Origin: Desulfoluna spongiiphila
GTDB lineage: Bacteria > Desulfobacterota > Desulfobacteria > Desulfobacterales > Desulfolunaceae
DNA length: 64,000 bases
Reading direction: 5' to 3'
Assembly (NCBI RefSeq): GCF_900101345.1
Contig: NZ_FMUX01000016.1
Span: 62,001 to 126,000, forward strand
Below, piece after piece: positions 26,280-35,537 of this stretch (positions are counted from its first letter, which is position 1; the number at the start of each line of letters is the position of its first letter). Under the pieces are notes generated by a model. The model was not told the DNA's origin. It saw nothing but the letters and a program-made list of their open reading frames with translations, and did not search any database. The position numbers and the translations under genes were made by a program.

Positions 26280-27794
26280 CTACATAACCGACTGCTTAGA
26301 CGATATTTTGATTTGCTTCTTTTTCTTACGTTTATATCGGTCAGCCGGAATAATCAGAATGTTCCCGATCTGCAACAAGTCTCTTTGATTTATGTTATTT
26401 ACTTCCGACAGAGCCCTTACCGTCGTACCGTTATCCCTTGCGATTTTGTAAAGGCTATCCCCGGATTTGACTTTATGGTGGCGAACGGATCTGTAAATGG
26501 CAAGCCTGCTTGATTCCGGGATAGTGTCTATTACAGAAAGCAATTTTTCGGAAGTTCCCTTGGGTACCCTGAGTTCATAAGGTCTATCCGGAAGAATAGC
26601 GTGCTTCAATTCCGTGTTCAGCTCCGCAAGGGATGAAAAGGGTATTCCGGTGGTTTTGGCGATGCTTTTCAGGGACAGCTGTTTGTTTATTTTCACGACG
26701 TCAAACGTGACAGGCCGTTCCGGTTGAATCTGATCAAAGCCGTATTTTTCAAGATTGTTGACGATTTGAATGGTGGCCAGAAAGCGAGGAACGAACCTTG
26801 CCGTCTCCCTGGGCAGGCGATTGTAAAGGTCCCAGAAGTTATCAAGGTATTTATGTCTCTGACCTTTTATTGTCCTGAGTACACGCCCCTCGCCGCAATT
26901 GTATGCTGCAAGAACTGTTTCCCAGTCTCCGAATGTTCGATGAAGTATCTTAAAGTAACGGACAGCGGCAACGGTTGATTTGAACGGGTCCAGCCTTTCA
27001 TCCACATAGAGGTTTTTCTCAAGGCTGAACCTGTTTGCCGTAACAGGAACAAACTGCCACAGGCCAAGTGCATTCTCGGTTGACAACGCCTTTAAGTTGA
27101 ATCCGCTTTCGATCAGGGGCAGCCATGCCAGTTCTCCGGGCAGCCCCTCTTTCTCAAGTTCTTTTCTTATAAAAGCTATATACTTCCCGGAACGCCTCAG
27201 GGAATCGGCAAAATACCTTTTCTCATATGTGGTAAATCTTTTGATTTCCGCTTCCACATGCTTGTTCAGCAAGGTGGGAATGGCGCTTTGACTCATGGGA
27301 AGAGCGGTATGTTTTGAGACGTATATTTCATGGAGCCGCTTGCATATCATAAAGCGGATTTCATCTTTCTGCTGCAGTCCCTTGAGAGATGCCGAATCAC
27401 CTATTGACAGAATAAACCTGTAGGCAGCGTCTAACGTTGCGATGGCATCATCCGCATCTCCATTCTCCCACATTTTCTGGGCATTCCGGCACAAATCCAG
27501 GGCCCGTTCGGCCGCATCAAGGCTCTGGTCATCTTCATCCTGTAATTTGTACTCCTGTTCCATTGCTGCCAGATCGTCATATACGTTATCCTCGGATATC
27601 TCTTTACCTGGCAATAACGAACCGGATGCGTCGGTTGCAACTGCAGATACATGTGTGGCAGGTTCTCCCTTTTCCTGTTGGGTTACGATTGCATCTTGAG
27701 GAATTTTCGGAGTCACAAATAACGGTTGCGTTGTGCAACCTGTCGCAACCGCAGATATCAAGGCTATGTTGAGCACTAATTTTTTGATAATCAT
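26280..27794 (-). CDS. mltD: Membrane-bound lytic transglycosylase, MltD-like
   Basis: A 504-residue lipoprotein (lipobox SAVATGC, Cys20). An acidic region and a TPR-like helix pair come first. The transglycosylase domain follows, with IESGFNLKALSTENALGLWQF (catalytic Glu), then TVAAVRYFKILHRTFGDWETVLAAYNCGEG. One clear LysM lies near the C terminus (HHKVKSGDSLYKIARDNGTTVRALSEVNNI) after a degenerate one. It cleaves peptidoglycan glycan strands to 1,6-anhydro ends. The DNA is AT-rich like its neighbours. Its 5' end is close to the 137-bp element that bounds the sulfation cluster. Confidence 0.9.
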   Translation of the reverse strand: MIIKKLVLNIALISAVATGCTTQPLFVTPKIPQDAIVTQQEKGEPATHVSAVATDASGSLLPGKEISEDNVYDDLAAMEQEYKLQDEDDQSLDAAERALDLCRNAQKMWENGDADDAIATLDAAYRFILSIGDSASLKGLQQKDEIRFMICKRLHEIYVSKHTALPMSQSAIPTLLNKHVEAEIKRFTTYEKRYFADSLRRSGKYIAFIRKELEKEGLPGELAWLPLIESGFNLKALSTENALGLWQFVPVTANRFSLEKNLYVDERLDPFKSTVAAVRYFKILHRTFGDWETVLAAYNCGEGRVLRTIKGQRHKYLDNFWDLYNRLPRETARFVPRFLATIQIVNNLEKYGFDQIQPERPVTFDVVKINKQLSLKSIAKTTGIPFSSLAELNTELKHAILPDRPYELRVPKGTSEKLLSVIDTIPESSRLAIYRSVRHHKVKSGDSLYKIARDNGTTVRALSEVNNINQRDLLQIGNILIIPADRYKRKKKKQIKISSKQSVM

Positions 27795-27840
27795 CGTCCT
27801 ATATCAGTTGTATGGTTATGCGTATGGCGCCTTTTGTATT

Positions 27841-27977
27841 AGGGCTCGGCCGAAAAATGATGAAACCCCCAAAAGTGTTGGCCGTTTGAGCGATGAGGCG
27901 AATTAAGCCATCGGTAACGCTCACCGAGAGCTATGACACACGCCGATACGTGTATATTTTATGTTTGCCATAGCCCT
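27841..27977 (+). repeat. 137-bp element with AGGGCT/AGCCCT ends, copy 1
   Basis: It runs from AGGGCTCGGCCG to TAGCCCT and holds GTTGGCCGTTTGAGCG and ATACGTGTATATT, both shared with copy 2. The termini are short inverted repeats. No clear target duplication was seen. The stop codon of the APS kinase gene overlaps its right end. Confidence 0.85.
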
Positions 27978-28600
27978 TACATGCCCATCGACACGTTGCC
28001 CATATCCGGTATCATACGTTTATTCCTAAGGTATTCCACAATAACTTCCGCACATTCAAAGGGGGTGCTGCCGGTGGTATCAATGGTTATTTCCGGACGT
28101 ACAGGAACCTCATAAACACCGTCCAGCCCCGTAAAATTATGAATGTCCCCCTTTAATGCTTTTTTATACAACCCTTTCGGATCTCTTTGTTTGCATTCCT
28201 CAAGGGGCGTGCTGACATGAACCTCGATAAATTCACCGGAGTCCAGAACGCTTCGGACTCTATTTCGATCCTTGGCAAAAGGAGAGATAAAGGCACAGAG
28301 CGTAATAAGGCCTGCATCAACAAACAACTTTGAAACCTCTCCTATACGCCTGATATTTTCTGCCCTGTCTTCATCGGAAAGGGCCAGGTCCCTGTTAAGG
28401 CCATATCGAACGTTATCACCGTCCATGAGATAACTGTGGCAGCCGAGGTCGAAGAGATACTCATCAACGGCTCCTGCCAAAGTTGATTTTCCAGATCCGC
28501 TCAGCCCTGTAAACCAAAGCACGCAAGGGCTTTGGTTTTTCTGTTCTGCCCTGCCAACTTTTTTTATGGCGTGCCTGTGCCGGAAACAATTCGGTATCAT
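27977..28600 (-). CDS. cysC: Adenylylsulfate (APS) kinase
   Basis: A 207-residue P-loop kinase: [14 protein letters not shown] Walker [20 protein letters not shown], and [23 protein letters not shown]. It phosphorylates APS at the 3' position to make PAPS. It is the last gene of the sulfotransferase/transketolase cluster, so it most likely supplies PAPS for sulfation rather than for assimilation. Its last codons run into the border element, and the stop is supplied by that element. The start is weakly supported by a ribosome binding site. Confidence 0.93.
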   Translation of the reverse strand: MIPNCFRHRHAIKKVGRAEQKNQSPCVLWFTGLSGSGKSTLAGAVDEYLFDLGCHSYLMDGDNVRYGLNRDLALSDEDRAENIRRIGEVSKLFVDAGLITLCAFISPFAKDRNRVRSVLDSGEFIEVHVSTPLEECKQRDPKGLYKKALKGDIHNFTGLDGVYEVPVRPEITIDTTGSTPFECAEVIVEYLRNKRMIPDMGNVSMGM

Positions 28601-28700
28601 GGTCCCATCCAGTTTAAAAAAATGACGAAAAGAACAGACGTTAAAAGATGTATTTTCCCCTTTTCATAAGGAGTCGCACCAATATCGGTAATCATATTTA

Positions 28701-29822
28701 TCAACACGGACAAAGACTTCCCGGCACTTCGAAATCAACTCGGTTTATAAATGGGTGCCTCGACAGGTGTTTTTTCAACTCATCAACATCTTTTTTTTCC
28801 GTTGCTTTCCTATTCAGCAAATTTTTTTTTGACAGATGACTTCCAGCCTGCGAATCCTTAAACAACACGTCACATACGGTTTTCATACTGTCAGGACGAC
28901 ACCCACAGTATTCCAGCATGGACTCTGATGTTTCCAGCGGTGAGTTGAGCCAGTTTTTGAATGGTATGGCTGGCATTTCAATACCCTGGGAGCGCAGTTT
29001 CATATACCGCTCCATCACGGAAAGCCAGATTAAGGAGAGTATTCCGGCATACGAAAGGTGTGTGCCCTCATCAAACCGGGCCACCATGGGAACCAGACGA
29101 GCCATGCGAGAGCGATAAGCCCTCTCTCCGATGACAACCCCTTTATCCGGGTCCCCGGTACTGCCCACAAAGGCTCTCATGGAGGAAGACAGCCACGATT
29201 CTGCGTCCCGATAGAGAAACACGCTTTTCATATCGGGAAAGCATTGGATCAGCCAGTCGCAAAGTTCGATGACACTGCCCCGAACCTTGATAACTATCTG
29301 TTTTTCTAAAACGCCTGCGCACAGCAGTCGCACTGAGGCAACCAGAAGTTCCTTTAACTTCAAGTCATTGCATGAAGCGTTCAAACGGGCAGCAAGCAGA
29401 GCGGTCAGTACATCAGGTTCTGAAATGGTCACAACGTCTTCTATCTGGGAGAACACACGTCCCGCCAATGTTGAACCCGCTCTACCCGTTGAAAAGATAA
29501 AGATCAGTCTTCTGCTCTCTACATCAATGGTCTGTGCCAGACGGATCATGATGTCAAAAGATATGGTAAATACCCGCTCGGCTGCTTCATATTGCGCCAT
29601 ATAATAGAAAGGAGCTTCAAACAGGGTACCGGTGGTTCCAGAAGCCACAAACACAGCGATTTGGTTTGCCGTATCCATGGCATAAAGCGAGATACCAGGG
29701 TCATTCAACAGCTGCCGAGCATCAGTGCAACCGACGCTTTCCAGCTCAAAATCGTTGATATCCGTCACTCCGGTTGCTGAAGTCCGTGTTTTCGCCTTAA
29801 TATCGTACTCATGCGCGATCAC
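28701..29822 (-). CDS. PAPS-dependent sulfotransferase (probable)
   Basis: A 373-residue protein. Residues ~105-125 carry RLIFIFSTGRAGSTLAGRVF, the 5'-phosphosulfate loop of sulfotransferases. A later RDAESWLSSSMRAF segment fits the 3'-phosphate site (R-D-x-x-x-x-x-x-S). The first ~100 residues and the tail are less conserved. With APS kinase next to it, it should place sulfate on a sugar or other hydroxyl. It starts at a GTG that overlaps the stop of the dehydrogenase (GTGA), so translation is coupled. Confidence 0.75.
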   Translation of the reverse strand: MIAHEYDIKAKTRTSATGVTDINDFELESVGCTDARQLLNDPGISLYAMDTANQIAVFVASGTTGTLFEAPFYYMAQYEAAERVFTISFDIMIRLAQTIDVESRRLIFIFSTGRAGSTLAGRVFSQIEDVVTISEPDVLTALLAARLNASCNDLKLKELLVASVRLLCAGVLEKQIVIKVRGSVIELCDWLIQCFPDMKSVFLYRDAESWLSSSMRAFVGSTGDPDKGVVIGERAYRSRMARLVPMVARFDEGTHLSYAGILSLIWLSVMERYMKLRSQGIEMPAIPFKNWLNSPLETSESMLEYCGCRPDSMKTVCDVLFKDSQAGSHLSKKNLLNRKATEKKDVDELKKHLSRHPFINRVDFEVPGSLCPC

Positions 29823-30904
29823 AGTCTTTCTCCCGCTTCGGACATCAGGTCCTCTCGGAACCGTATCAGCTCTTCAGCGGCCAGTTCAACATCATCGCCT
29901 TTGAACGATGACAAAGCAGTTGGGCTGTATTGTTTCAGTGTATCTTTTGTTTTGTCAGTATAGGAAAGCTCACCCCCTTCAGAAATGATGATCCCTTCGC
30001 TTTCAAGTACAGCCCGATTGTTTTGGACCACCTCATCCACATGCACCTCAATAGGAAGGTCCAACTCCGGCTCCCCATCCCTTACCACTACCGGATACCC
30101 CCCAGGGTACCCGAAAATACCGGGAATATGACCGTAAAAGAGATCTTTTTTGCGTAAAAAAGCCAGCAACTGAGGGATAACACAGGCTGCCGTAACCCAG
30201 TTCAACTCAGAGTCGGCAGGAAGTCTCAGAAAACGCTCGGGATTGATTTGTGTTTTCACGCCATCTGCCCATACGTTCAGGTACTTTGCATTTTTCACAT
30301 CTTTTATAAGCTGAGCCACATCATAGTGCCCGGCTATCACCTGAAGGCGTTTATCACATAACTCTCTGTCCGCTTTAAGCATGGCGGCTATAATCGCAAC
30401 ATTCCCCATACCCGTCAGCAAATTGGGAATCTGCGAATCCATCAGCGGGTTGACCGCGTCGGGATAACAGGCATTGATGATCACTGTTTGTGAGCTTTCC
30501 TTTCCGACTGCGCTCTGCAACCTGTAAAGCAAACACCCGTTTAAAGCGGTTGTCAGCCCGAACCCCACCTCTTTGACAAGGCGCCCCCACCGGCTGCCGG
30601 GAGTTAGTGACCAGGGCGACTGAACCGATGCCGTATGGATGACAACATCGGGACGATGCTTTCCGATCAGTTCTTCAAGACGACCGGGGCTGGACCAGTC
30701 AATCACCTCTGCTGAAAAAGAGAGGGAAGATCCGAATATTGCCTGCTTTGCAGAGGATGCGGAAACGATCCATTTCAGAGCACTCCGGTTTCTTGCCACA
30801 AGAACCACATCCATATGTTCTGTGCAGGAGGTCATGATAAAACAGATGCATCGGGCCAGATTCCCCGAACCGGTAATCATAACTTTCGATCTATTTTGAA
30901 TCAT
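29819..30904 (-). CDS. Rossmann-fold NAD(P)-dependent dehydrogenase-like protein
   Basis: A 361-residue protein with an N-terminal nucleotide-binding fold (VMITGSGNLARCICFIM, a G-x-G-N/x-x-A loop) and a DVVIHTAS second segment. The rest does not match a family I can name; saccharopine- or malate-dehydrogenase-like proteins are possible. The ATG at 30904 overlaps the transketolase stop (TGATG), and the end overlaps the sulfotransferase start. It likely reduces or oxidises an intermediate of the cluster's product. Confidence 0.6.
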   Translation of the reverse strand: MIQNRSKVMITGSGNLARCICFIMTSCTEHMDVVLVARNRSALKWIVSASSAKQAIFGSSLSFSAEVIDWSSPGRLEELIGKHRPDVVIHTASVQSPWSLTPGSRWGRLVKEVGFGLTTALNGCLLYRLQSAVGKESSQTVIINACYPDAVNPLMDSQIPNLLTGMGNVAIIAAMLKADRELCDKRLQVIAGHYDVAQLIKDVKNAKYLNVWADGVKTQINPERFLRLPADSELNWVTAACVIPQLLAFLRKKDLFYGHIPGIFGYPGGYPVVVRDGEPELDLPIEVHVDEVVQNNRAVLESEGIIISEGGELSYTDKTKDTLKQYSPTALSSFKGDDVELAAEELIRFREDLMSEAGERL

Positions 30905-31827
30905 CACAAAACCTCTTCTATGGATTCGCAGATGGAGGCAGGGTCAAGTCCCGCCTGCTCCAAGAGGCTTATGGTGTCACCAGATCCGCCGGTCCAGCCG
31001 TCCGGCCACGCAAACACCCTTGAAATCCTGACCCTGTCCAAAAGGTGTCGCGTCAGTGAGGCCAGTCCTCCGAAGGAATAATGATCTTCTATTATAAAAA
31101 GCTCTCTGGCATATTTGATTGCTTCGTAAATGTCTTCAACAGGGTATGGTTTCAGCCTGCAGATGTGAAGCACACCCACATCTATGCCCTTATCGGCAAG
31201 TAGCCCATGAGTTTCCATCGCAATTTCAGTCGAATAGCCATACGACAACAGGACACAATCGCTTGGTTCGGTCAGCCATACGACGGTTCCGGGACTGAAT
31301 GCCAGGCCCCCCTCCGCCTCCCTGGGAAGCCTTATATACGCCGCTCTGTTTTGCTCAGCTATTTCAGACACCATGTAAGGTATCTCAGCTGCCGATACAG
31401 GTGCCCAAATATCAATATTCGGAAGTGACGCCATCACGCAGACATCGTTCAATGACTGATGAGTCTTGCCGTTTCTTCCCAGGCATCCCCCCGCATGCGA
31501 TCCAACAAGAACCACCGGAAGGCCTGTCTGGCAGATACTTACCCGGATCTGATCATAGGCGCGGTAGCACAAAAAAGCGCTGAATGAAAATACCCATGGC
31601 AGCAATCCGCACTCTGCCATTCCTGCTGCCATCGACACCATATTCTGTTCAGCAATCCCCCCCATGATAAAGCGGTCCGCTTTACTTTCCGCTACGTGCA
31701 TAGCCCCATTCGAATCCGCAAGGTCTCCGTCAATAACGCGTATTCGCGCATCAACGTCACATCTCCTTGCCAGCTCCATTCCCAAATAATCAGCTAATTT
31801 CATGCAAGACCCTGTTATACTCTTCAT
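30904..31827 (-). CDS. Transketolase, C-terminal subunit (pyrimidine and C-terminal domains)
   Basis: A 307-residue protein with the transketolase pyrimidine-binding domain (RFIMGGIAEQNMVSMAAGMAECG, with the cofactor-activating Glu in GIAEQ) and the C-terminal domain (DVGVLHICRLKPYPVEDI, LFIIEDHYSFGGLAS). It pairs with the N-terminal subunit just upstream, whose frame it overlaps. The second ATG (31803) gives a shorter overlap and is equally possible. Split transketolases move two-carbon units and are common in dedicated sugar or secondary-metabolite pathways. Confidence 0.9.
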   Translation of the reverse strand: MKSITGSCMKLADYLGMELARRCDVDARIRVIDGDLADSNGAMHVAESKADRFIMGGIAEQNMVSMAAGMAECGLLPWVFSFSAFLCYRAYDQIRVSICQTGLPVVLVGSHAGGCLGRNGKTHQSLNDVCVMASLPNIDIWAPVSAAEIPYMVSEIAEQNRAAYIRLPREAEGGLAFSPGTVVWLTEPSDCVLLSYGYSTEIAMETHGLLADKGIDVGVLHICRLKPYPVEDIYEAIKYARELFIIEDHYSFGGLASLTRHLLDRVRISRVFAWPDGWTGGSGDTISLLEQAGLDPASICESIEEVL

Positions 31828-32635
31828 CGGTTAGGCTGCCGCAGTGACATTTCAACGGTTCTTTCTGCAACAGAGGGGATCCGTAGCCCTTGACAGTGTT
31901 GGCGATTACAACTGTAGGCTTTCCGTTAACGGAGTTATCCAGACATTCCCTGAATGTATGAGTGAGGCTTAAGTAGTTATTCCCGTCCGCCTCATATGTA
32001 TTCCAGCCGAAGGCGCCCCACTTTTGAAGTGGATCAGGCAGCGGGTTTCTTTTTTCCAGAGAAACATTTCCCCACCCGAATTCCTGTTGCCCGTTGTTGT
32101 CCACCACCACAAACAGATTGCTCAGGTGATACCGTCCGGCAAGCATGGCAGCTTCCCACACCTGTCCTTCCTGGCACTCCCCATCACCAAGTACAACCCA
32201 GACATTCACATCCTTTGGCAGGGACATGGCCATTCCGATTCCGGCAGACAGGCCCTGCCCCAAAGACCCCGATGAAAAATCAATACCTGGAGTAAGCGTC
32301 ATATCAGGATGGCCAGCGAGCGGGGACCCGATATCGCTATAGGATTCAAGCCAATCCTCGGGAATAAATCCAAGCTCGGCAAGCAAGACATAAAGAGCCA
32401 CCGCTGAGTGCCCTTTGGACAAGATCAACCTGTCACGCAATGGATCATCTTTGGTTTCAGGTGACACGTTCAGAAAGGTAGTATACAGGGTATGGAGTAT
32501 ATCAATCACACTCAGACAGCCCCCAAAATGCCCCCCGTCGGGATGAAGAACAGAGACAATTTTTTTCCTGAGATATTTTGCCCTACCCTCAAGGCCGCGA
32601 TAATCAGAAAAGTCTTCTTTAATTTTGGAAAGCAT
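31790..32635 (-). CDS. Transketolase, N-terminal thiamine-diphosphate subunit
   Basis: A 281-residue protein with GGHFGGCLSVIDILHTLY, then SKGHSAVALYVLLAELG, the GSLGQGLSAGIGMAMS segment, and the ThDP/Mg2+ motif GDGECQEGQVWEAAM...VVVDNNGQQ (G-D-G-x(20-30)-N-N). It is the partner of the next gene in the cluster. Its start overlaps the glycosyltransferase end by 17 bases. Confidence 0.93.
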   Translation of the reverse strand: MLSKIKEDFSDYRGLEGRAKYLRKKIVSVLHPDGGHFGGCLSVIDILHTLYTTFLNVSPETKDDPLRDRLILSKGHSAVALYVLLAELGFIPEDWLESYSDIGSPLAGHPDMTLTPGIDFSSGSLGQGLSAGIGMAMSLPKDVNVWVVLGDGECQEGQVWEAAMLAGRYHLSNLFVVVDNNGQQEFGWGNVSLEKRNPLPDPLQKWGAFGWNTYEADGNNYLSLTHTFRECLDNSVNGKPTVVIANTVKGYGSPLLQKEPLKCHCGSLTDEEYNRVLHEIS

Positions 32636-33443
32636 AGCGATGCCTTTTGTAGGGTATACGGGTTGTGTCGTCTACATAACTACCTGAAAAATCATTACAG
32701 TCGTAACGATTCAGTGCCTGTCGGAACATTTTATCCCTGCTTTCCCATCGATTATCCACCGAATAATGACGGATGCGGCTCTCTTCATCATGAGAGATAT
32801 GAATCGCTTCACCGTATTGCATGCGTAATAGCCCCAGCCCAAGGGTAAGCCGTGCTATCATATCCTGATCTTCCCAGCCCCATCCGATCAGATCACTGTT
32901 GTACCCATTGATATTCAAAAAATTTTTGCGGCTCACACAAAGCAGGCCTGGAGCATTTCTGAGCCCTGTCTTGGCGTCTTCTTCAGAGTCGATGATCTCC
33001 AACCTTTTTCCGTCAGCAGTCTTCAGCTCAAGCCTGTAGCCGAATGAAGTGATATGCCCAGCATTCCTTGCATTGACAGAAGATTCCTTCACCCCCTTCA
33101 GCGTTGCGAAAGAGTTCGGATTGCGTTCCAGTTCCTGAACAATATGGGACATGTCGTTGGGATTTACGATGATATCGTTGTCGCAAAAAAACAAAAAAGG
33201 GTTACCGCTGCAACGCACACCAATATTATGCGCCGCCTGCTTATTGAAATAGCTGACAGTACTGATTGTTATAATTTCAATCTCATCCAGGTAGTTTTCA
33301 GTAAGGGTATAGAGGTCATCCGGAGAACCGCCGAAATTGACGATATATACTTTCCCGTTGAGAATCTCAGCCGTTTCAACCAGAGATGGAAGGGATTCCG
33401 GTAATTCGTATCTATCACACCAAGGCACAATGATATCGAGCAT
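32619..33443 (-). CDS. Family 2 glycosyltransferase, with galactosyltransferase-like C-terminal part
   Basis: A 274-residue GT-A enzyme: MLDIIVPWCDR at the start, FLFFCDNDIIVNP as the D-x-D site, and later GYNSDLIGWGWEDQDMIARL, the W-G-x-E-D-x-D segment of the galactosyl/GalNAc transferase (GT7/27-like) group. It would transfer a sugar to a glycan or small acceptor. AAGGAGAG precedes the ATG. First gene of the six-gene cluster. Confidence 0.85.
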   Translation of the reverse strand: MLDIIVPWCDRYELPESLPSLVETAEILNGKVYIVNFGGSPDDLYTLTENYLDEIEIITISTVSYFNKQAAHNIGVRCSGNPFLFFCDNDIIVNPNDMSHIVQELERNPNSFATLKGVKESSVNARNAGHITSFGYRLELKTADGKRLEIIDSEEDAKTGLRNAPGLLCVSRKNFLNINGYNSDLIGWGWEDQDMIARLTLGLGLLRMQYGEAIHISHDEESRIRHYSVDNRWESRDKMFRQALNRYDCNDFSGSYVDDTTRIPYKRHRYAFQN

Positions 33444-33940
33444 TATTGGTTATCTCTCCTTATTTCTAATAGTTGATTGATGTTTTCTGACTATAGAAAT
33501 CTATATCCCTGAATCCGGCGCTAAATGATAAACCGCGCAAAGCGCTCAGGTCTTCGTGTGGATTCGCCCAAATGTGGTTATTCGAATCATTCGAGCTGAA
33601 TTTTTGCCTTGCCTTGGGCACCCTTACTGATGGGTGTCGTCGTGAACCATTTGGTATTTGGTCCCGCTGTTGCATCGAAAAGATACGCCCCCAGAACATT
33701 TATCCTGTTTCGTTCGCGGACGACTAAAAAGCCAACGCGGGATCATTATCACGATTTTCCCTTCATGCATCTATCGCAAGCAACGTTGGAGGCTGTGTGC
33801 TTTGGTGGGTTCTGAATTAGAAACGTTCGAACCATCTGACGGTTTTTTCTACTATCTTTTATAACAGCCCTAATTTAGCGATCCTACTACTTTTTTTATA
33901 GTTTTTTATCGAGTCTTCTGCTCATCTGTTTTGAGGTGTC

Positions 33941-34076
33941 AGGGCTCGGCCGGAAAATAATTCCACATCCTGAAATGTTGGCCGTTTGAGCGGTGGCGAG
34001 AATTCACCGATCGGTAAGGCATTCATGGAATGCTATACACGCCAATACGTGTATATTATAAATTTGTCATAGCCCT
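33941..34076 (+). repeat. 137-bp element with AGGGCT/AGCCCT ends, copy 2
   Basis: 136 bases, in the same orientation as copy 1, with the same ends and shared GTTGGCCGTTTGAGCG and ATACGTGTATATT segments. Middle positions differ. It lies upstream of the glycosyltransferase gene, so the two copies enclose the whole six-gene cluster. Confidence 0.85.
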
Positions 34077-34877
34077 TACCTTTAAGGACGTTTTTCTACA
34101 CGCATGAAACCGTCATTCAGGGTTCAGTGGAGGTAAGGGGATCTTATTTCGAGAGATTCGGTACTTTGCTACATTATCTCTATTCAACAGAGTGAGTATA
34201 TGATCAGCTATACAATGTCAATAATTTTCATTATAGAAAAATGGTTATTCTAAATATTTCGAAATAATAAAGAGTAAATACAGTCCCAAAGCCCATAATA
34301 CAGACAGTTCGTCCGCCCTTGAGCAGTGTCGCCACCACATCCCAATACACCAAATTGACAGTTGGATGCCAGATTGACACCCACCGATCTCGTTTCGCAA
34401 CAGACCAATTACCACAACCACTTTTATTGCAGCCTGCGCACACTGGCCCATCAACTATAGTAAAATACAATAAGTTGAAGCATCCCCCATAAGCTATACC
34501 TATACACCACCAGGGGCGCCATCTCTTCACATCGCCGGAAACTCTATTGGGAGTTATAAAAATGTTAGGGGTGGCGAAATTTTAGGTTGACATCAATTTT
34601 TACGGCAGGTAAATAAACAGACACGTCGCGGCCACCGGGCACGCGAGCAGTCATAAAGCAGCAGATCCTTTGGGTGGATTGCCTGCATGATGGAACCGTA
34701 CGATCATGTGACCTTTTGCACCCAGGGAGAGCCTGCCAACCACAGCCTTCCTTAACTCGTTAAACCAGCATTCACATCGCAAGATCACATCGGATTCATC
34801 ATGCTCACCCGCAACGATCCCCCCGGCTCCCGCCCGGCACGTTGCGATAACCGTCACACCACGCATTTGGAGGAGAC
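34077..34877. other. Gene-free, AT-rich stretch of about 800 bases
   Basis: The left two thirds are visibly AT-rich. One frame (34231-34530, minus) is the only candidate and is listed separately with low confidence. A 71-codon minus-strand frame at 34651-34866 has no usable start site. The last 150 bases before the DUF6064 gene are GC-richer and likely carry the operon promoter. A B12-type riboswitch was considered here and not supported. Confidence 0.5.
34231..34530 (-). CDS. Possible small cysteine-containing membrane protein
   Basis: A 99-residue frame with a GTG start and no good ribosome binding site. It shows two hydrophobic stretches and a CAGCNKSGCGNW segment. It is in AT-rich DNA between the 137-bp element and the next operon. 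It could be real, a decayed gene or chance; I do not recognise a family. Confidence 0.2.
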   Translation of the reverse strand: MKRWRPWWCIGIAYGGCFNLLYFTIVDGPVCAGCNKSGCGNWSVAKRDRWVSIWHPTVNLVYWDVVATLLKGGRTVCIMGFGTVFTLYYFEIFRITIFL

Positions 34878-35537
34878 GTGAACAAAACTGAGATGTTCTG
34901 GACGATTCTAAAGAAATTCAACGAGGACACACTGCCGGTACAACTCCTGCTTGTCCTGCTCTCACTTTTCGCACTTTACGGGGTCTTTGCGAAACCGTCA
35001 AAGGCATCGGACAAAGGAATGACTGCCTTTCTGGCTGTTGCCTTTGCCTGGAACGGCATTGCCTGTTTCCTTGTCTATTGCGGAAAGAGCCCCATGGCGC
35101 TCTTCGTTGGGGGCCCCCTCTACCTGGTAATCTCCTTTCTCTTTCTCGTGGACCTGCTGGTCACCGGAAAATGTTCCTACCGTCTGCCGGATACGCCCCT
35201 TCACCAGGGCCTGACCGGAGCCCTCCTTTTGTGTGTGTACCTCTTCCCCTTTGCAGGAATGGCCCTGGGCCATGGCTTCGTGGTACTTCCCATGTTCCCC
35301 TGCCCCCTCGCCGCTTTTACCCTCATACTTTTTGCGGCGGCAGCCCCCCGCATCGACAGGGACATCTTCATCCTCCTCCTGGTCTGGGCCTTCGTCAACA
35401 TCCCGAAATGCTTCGGACTCTATGGATGTTACGAAGAGATCGTCCTCTGCGCCTCGGGGTTTTACAGCCTTTACATCATAAAAACCCGACCGGCCGTCCA
35501 CAAGGCAACCATGGAGCCTGTCCATGAACCCATTTGA
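34878..35537 (+). CDS. DUF6064-family membrane protein
   Basis: A 219-residue protein with about seven hydrophobic segments. The ALGHGFVVLPMFPCPLAAFTLILF and AFVNIPKCFGLYGCYEEIVL segments, with conserved C-P and C-x-x-x-x-x-C pairs, fit DUF6064. The family has no known function; it is membrane-embedded. It starts at a GTG behind GGAGGAG and overlaps the next gene by 14 bases. First gene of the nine-gene operon. Confidence 0.75.
   Translation: MNKTEMFWTILKKFNEDTLPVQLLLVLLSLFALYGVFAKPSKASDKGMTAFLAVAFAWNGIACFLVYCGKSPMALFVGGPLYLVISFLFLVDLLVTGKCSYRLPDTPLHQGLTGALLLCVYLFPFAGMALGHGFVVLPMFPCPLAAFTLILFAAAAPRIDRDIFILLLVWAFVNIPKCFGLYGCYEEIVLCASGFYSLYIIKTRPAVHKATMEPVHEPI

Noticed and set aside
34651-34866. 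71-codon minus-strand frame before the DUF6064 gene
   Set aside because: No usable ribosome binding site and no recognisable protein pattern; likely chance.
34640-34877. B12 riboswitch upstream of the TonB operon
   Set aside because: Some GCCTGCC-like bases occur, but the conserved B12 box and the surrounding helices are not present.
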